This document shows, piece by piece, positions 60,947 through 64,000 of a stretch of 64,000 bases of DNA (positions within the stretch are counted from its first letter, which is position 1; every line of letters starts with the position of its first letter). A program made the position numbers and the translations under genes. The stretch spans positions 1-64,000 of the forward strand of contig JANXYR010000014.1 of NCBI GenBank assembly GCA_025355965.1. Reading direction: 5' to 3'. Under the pieces are notes generated by a model, which was not told the origin of the DNA, made no database searches, and worked only from the letters and a program-made list of their open reading frames with translations. The DNA comes from Geobacteraceae bacterium (lineage in GTDB: Bacteria > Desulfobacterota > Desulfuromonadia > Geobacterales > Pseudopelobacteraceae).

Positions 60947-62935
60947 TCAGAGCGCCTGTCTTTGGGGCAATACCACTGTAAATAACGCTCCCTGTCCCGG
61001 CTCACTTTCAACTCTGATATCACCACCATGATCCTTGACGATACCGTAGGAAACGGCCAGACCCAGGCCGGTTCCTCTAGTCCTAGTGGTAAAAAATGGT
61101 GTGAACAGCTTTTCCTTAACGTCTGCAGGTATACCGGCCCCACTGTCACCTATCGAAACCAAACAACAGCTTGTCTCCGGATCAATCACGGTTGAAACTG
61201 ACAATCTCCCCCCCGTTTCCATTGCTTGCAGACCATTTATAATCAGATTGGTGAATACCTGCCGTAGTTGATCTTCGTCACCTTCAATTTCATCATTTGA
61301 AGCTTTGTACTTACGTTCAATATCGTAACTGTCCAGCTGAATCTGATGACCAACCTGTTCAAGAATGTCATGAAGAAGGTCTTCTATATGAAATGGACGG
61401 ATGATCTTTTGCTTTGTTCTGGCAAAAGTAAGCAGATTGGAGACGATTCGTTCCACTCGGCCAACCTGCCGGATGATGGTTTCTACCTCTGATTGATCAG
61501 AGTCGCCCAGGTGTGCTGACATCTCCAACAGTTCGGCGTTGCCACGAATAATCGCCAGTGGGTTGTTGATCTCGTGGGCAACACCAGATGCCAATACCCC
61601 TATTCCGGCCAGCCGCTCTGACTGTGCCAGATCCCTCTGTGTATTCAAAAGTTGAAGACTTTTCTCTTCCAGCTGTGCAGTCCTCTCCAATACTTTCTGT
61701 TCCAGAGTCCGGTTAAGCGCCTGGTTTTCCACATTCCGTTCCTGAAGTCGTTGTTTCATTGCATTGAACTCATCGGCTAGTGAAGATATCTCGTCATGGC
61801 TATCTACGCTGATATCGGGCAGATTCTCGCCGGAGGCGATTCTGCGGGCTCCTTCTTCCAGGGCCCTGATCGGGCGGGAAAGGTTAGCCCCGAGCCACGC
61901 TGAAAGAGCGACACCGATCATTGATACAAATACAAGCACCGCCGAAAAGATCACATTAACCTGTGTGCGCAACTGTAACAGTGGTTCTTCCGGAATTCCG
62001 ACATACAGTGCTCCGACAACATCACCATGCAGATCACGTAGCGGTTTATAGGCTGTAAAATAGCGGGAATCCAGCACAAAAGCTCTGCCGACCCACAAAC
62101 TGCCGTGAGAAATTGACGAGTATACTTCCTCCGACATCAACGTTCCGACCGCCGGTTTACCCTGCTCGTCCAGTACGCTTGTAGCAATGCGAACGTCATC
62201 GAGAAATATGGTGACATTGCCAGGTGCATGGCTATCCGCCTCGTCCCGTTTGAACAGTACCTGTGTAATTCGATCAACCAGGCGACTGTTGCCGTTCAAC
62301 AATACTCCGCCGTAGACGACCGCAATCACGCCGCCGTCAGGGGCCAGCACCGGTGCCGCCGAAACCTGGAATAGTCCGCGATCCTCAACTTTTTTTGTGT
62401 ACTGGCGGGCATGGGCAGTAGCTTTGACCGGAAGGCTCATTACTGGAAGCAATAAGGGGTTTTCACGCTCTGCCTGAGTTGTTGGAAGTAGCATTACGCC
62501 GCTACTGTGAGCCCCTTTGAGGGCATCGGATATCAATTTGTCACCCATGCGGGAATCACCGCTGAGCGAGGGATTGGCTGCCCGATAGCGCACTAATCCG
62601 TATCTGTCAACCACGGTCAGGAAGCTGAGTCGTTCGTTTCTAAGTATGGTTTGCAGCGTTGGAATGACTGCGTTTGAGGTTGTACCTGCCAATGCAGTGG
62701 TTAATTCCGGAGATTGGCTGGTCAGGCGGATGATGTCAGAAAGTCGGGACTGGTCGGAAAGGAAAATCTCGTGGGCTGAATTGAGATTAGATGAAACGCT
62801 CTGCAGAGCCTGACTGGAGAAGCGGGTGGTAATGATTGAGGCGCCGATAACCCAGCAGACAACAATAGCTGCCATTAGCGGCACCAGGGTAGCAACGGTC
62901 AGTTTAATACGTATCGATGTCCAGAGCCGGTTCAT
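60947..62935 (-). CDS. Sensor histidine kinase (NtrB-like with periplasmic sensor)
   Basis: The 662-residue kinase has TM1 (about 11-33), a large double-Cache-like periplasmic domain (about 35-315), TM2 (about 320-345) and HAMP (about 346-400). Then come a coiled coil, HisKA with [20 protein letters not shown] and HATPase with [10 protein letters not shown] and [18 protein letters not shown]. It overlaps the regulator gene's end by 4 bp. It should phosphorylate that sigma-54 activator. The signal is unknown, but a link with anion transport by the YeiH neighbour is plausible. Confidence 0.92.
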   Translation of the reverse strand: MNRLWTSIRIKLTVATLVPLMAAIVVCWVIGASIITTRFSSQALQSVSSNLNSAHEIFLSDQSRLSDIIRLTSQSPELTTALAGTTSNAVIPTLQTILRNERLSFLTVVDRYGLVRYRAANPSLSGDSRMGDKLISDALKGAHSSGVMLLPTTQAERENPLLLPVMSLPVKATAHARQYTKKVEDRGLFQVSAAPVLAPDGGVIAVVYGGVLLNGNSRLVDRITQVLFKRDEADSHAPGNVTIFLDDVRIATSVLDEQGKPAVGTLMSEEVYSSISHGSLWVGRAFVLDSRYFTAYKPLRDLHGDVVGALYVGIPEEPLLQLRTQVNVIFSAVLVFVSMIGVALSAWLGANLSRPIRALEEGARRIASGENLPDISVDSHDEISSLADEFNAMKQRLQERNVENQALNRTLEQKVLERTAQLEEKSLQLLNTQRDLAQSERLAGIGVLASGVAHEINNPLAIIRGNAELLEMSAHLGDSDQSEVETIIRQVGRVERIVSNLLTFARTKQKIIRPFHIEDLLHDILEQVGHQIQLDSYDIERKYKASNDEIEGDEDQLRQVFTNLIINGLQAMETGGRLSVSTVIDPETSCCLVSIGDSGAGIPADVKEKLFTPFFTTRTRGTGLGLAVSYGIVKDHGGDIRVESEPGQGALFTVVLPQRQAL

Positions 62936-64000
62936 GTTAAATGGTATTCCGAAATTTTACGGTCCAGAGTTTTGCGCGAGATTCCGAGAATCTCTGCTGA
63001 ACGGCTTTTGTGGAAACCGGTCTCTTTAAGTATAGCGGTGATGTGCTGACGCTCTATTTCATCCAGAGCAATCATCTGGGCAGCGCCTGCCGAGGAGGTT
63101 GCAGCTTCCTTGCGAGCGCCAATAGGCAGCAGGCCAACCGTAATCATGCCGCTGCGAGCTAAAATTACCGCCCTCTCCATGACATTTTCCAGTTCACGTA
63201 CATTTCCCGGCCAGTCGTACTGAAGCAGTGCCTGCAGTGCATCATCATCGATACCGATTACATCCTTTTTCATGCGCCGGGTGGAGGCTTTCAGAAAATG
63301 GCGGGCCAGCGGTTCGATATCGTCGCGCCGCTCACGTAGCGGTGGCAGGTTAATGGATATCACATTCAGACGGTAGTAAAGATCTTCCCTGAAACGTCCT
63401 TCTTTGACCTCGTTCATCAGGTCTTTGTTGGTAGCGGCCACGAAGCGCACGTCCACCTTGCGAGTGCGGGTCGACCCCAGAACTATGAAGTCTTTTTCCT
63501 GAGTGACCCGCAGTAGCTTTGCTTGTACAGCCGGGCTGACATCACCAATTTCATCCAGGAACAGAGTGCCGCCGTCGGCTTCCTCAAGTAGGCCCTTCTG
63601 ATTCATGATCGCTCCGGTAAAAGCGCCGCGTACATGGCCGAACAGCTGACTCTCCAACAGGGTGTCTGATAGCACAGCACAATTAAGGGACACAAACGGC
63701 TTGGCCCGCCTTGGACTGTTACGATGCAGGGCGGCGGCGATTAACTCCTTGCCGGTGCCTGACTCGCCCATGACAAGGATATTTGCATCACTTTCGGCCA
63801 CCTGCAGAGTCAAGTCATAGACCTCCCTGAAAGCGGTGCTGCAAAAGATGATGGCATCCGAGACACCTGAGCCGCGTTGAAGTTCCTCGCGCAGTTGACG
63901 ATTTTCATGAGTAAGGCGGCAGTGATCAAGCAGGCGCTCAAGCATTCCGAGCAATTTTTCCTTTGGAAATGGCTTGGTAATGTAGTCGTAAGCACCCTGT
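62932..64000 (-). CDS. NtrC-type sigma-54 response regulator (partial)
   Basis: The gene runs off the right edge; only the end of the receiver domain (AYDYITKPFPKEKLLGMLER) is seen. The AAA+ domain has Walker A GESGTGKEL, GAFTGA, LDEIGDVSPAVQAKLLRV and LPPLRERRDDIEPLA. A Fis-type HTH (about the last 45 residues, HKSRSAEILGISRKTLDRKI) ends the protein. GAFTGA shows that it contacts sigma-54. It is the partner of the overlapping kinase. Confidence 0.95.
   Translation of the reverse strand, partial: QGAYDYITKPFPKEKLLGMLERLLDHCRLTHENRQLREELQRGSGVSDAIIFCSTAFREVYDLTLQVAESDANILVMGESGTGKELIAAALHRNSPRRAKPFVSLNCAVLSDTLLESQLFGHVRGAFTGAIMNQKGLLEEADGGTLFLDEIGDVSPAVQAKLLRVTQEKDFIVLGSTRTRKVDVRFVAATNKDLMNEVKEGRFREDLYYRLNVISINLPPLRERRDDIEPLARHFLKASTRRMKKDVIGIDDDALQALLQYDWPGNVRELENVMERAVILARSGMITVGLLPIGARKEAATSSAGAAQMIALDEIERQHITAILKETGFHKSRSAEILGISRKTLDRKISEYHLT

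Noticed and set aside
1-64000. CRISPR arrays or intact insertion sequences
   Set aside because: No series of regularly spaced identical repeats and no transposase gene were seen.

Overview
The window looks like a chromosomal segment of a Geobacteraceae-type, metal-respiring deltaproteobacterium. The reasons are many c-type multiheme cytochromes with Geobacter-style architecture, four of them of the OmcS nanowire family, NHL and YVTN propellers beside them, and a 26-heme and a 16-heme CXXCH-repeat protein. No species is claimed.

Layout. (1) 1-7.1 kb is a small integrative element. It sits between two copies of the 3' end of a tRNA-Gly and has a tyrosine integrase, an excisionase-like protein and a Rep_trans-type initiator/relaxase. 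Its right half holds three plus-strand cargo genes (LRAT-like hydrolase, small unknown, HEPN-like), with attC-like hairpins before, between and after them. (2) 7.1-12 kb has an HD-GYP sensor, a small outer-membrane barrel and two lipoprotein peptidyl-prolyl isomerases. (3) 12-17.3 kb holds a porin-cytochrome-like set (decaheme lipoprotein, monoheme beta-barrel, small monoheme protein) and a divergent OmcS relative. (4) 17.4-22.5 kb has two HAMP membrane proteins, an OmpR-family regulator and two paralogous sensor kinases. (5) 22.5-43.4 kb is a nanowire/cytochrome region: three hexaheme OmcS-like proteins, giant cytochromes, propellers, CsgG-like lipoproteins, a large outer-membrane barrel, a SurA/PpiC-type foldase, Sel1 proteins and a c7-type cytochrome. 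(6) 43.7-46.3 kb has a universal stress protein, an HDOD-GGDEF protein and a Lys-rich peptide. (7) 46.5-58.1 kb looks like a mercury/arsenic/selenium-type detoxification island. It holds a MerB homologue and an ArsM-like methyltransferase, each interrupted by an in-frame TGA at a catalytic or metal-binding cysteine position. Each TGA is followed by a SECIS-like hairpin whose loop GU lies about 19-20 nt downstream. The island also has an Fe-S oxidoreductase fused to TVP38 membrane domains, three rhodanese domains in two proteins and an NrtA/SsuA-type ABC transporter. (8) 58.1-64 kb has small unknowns, YaeQ, a YeiH-family transporter, and an NtrB/NtrC-like pair that runs off the right edge.

How it fits together. 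The cytochrome blocks provide hemes, foldases and outer-membrane barrels for extracellular electron transfer. The two-component system next to the OmcS gene probably controls it through an array of GTAA half-sites at 11-bp spacing. The strongest candidates for something undescribed are the paired selenoproteins and the gene-plus-hairpin array in the integrative element.
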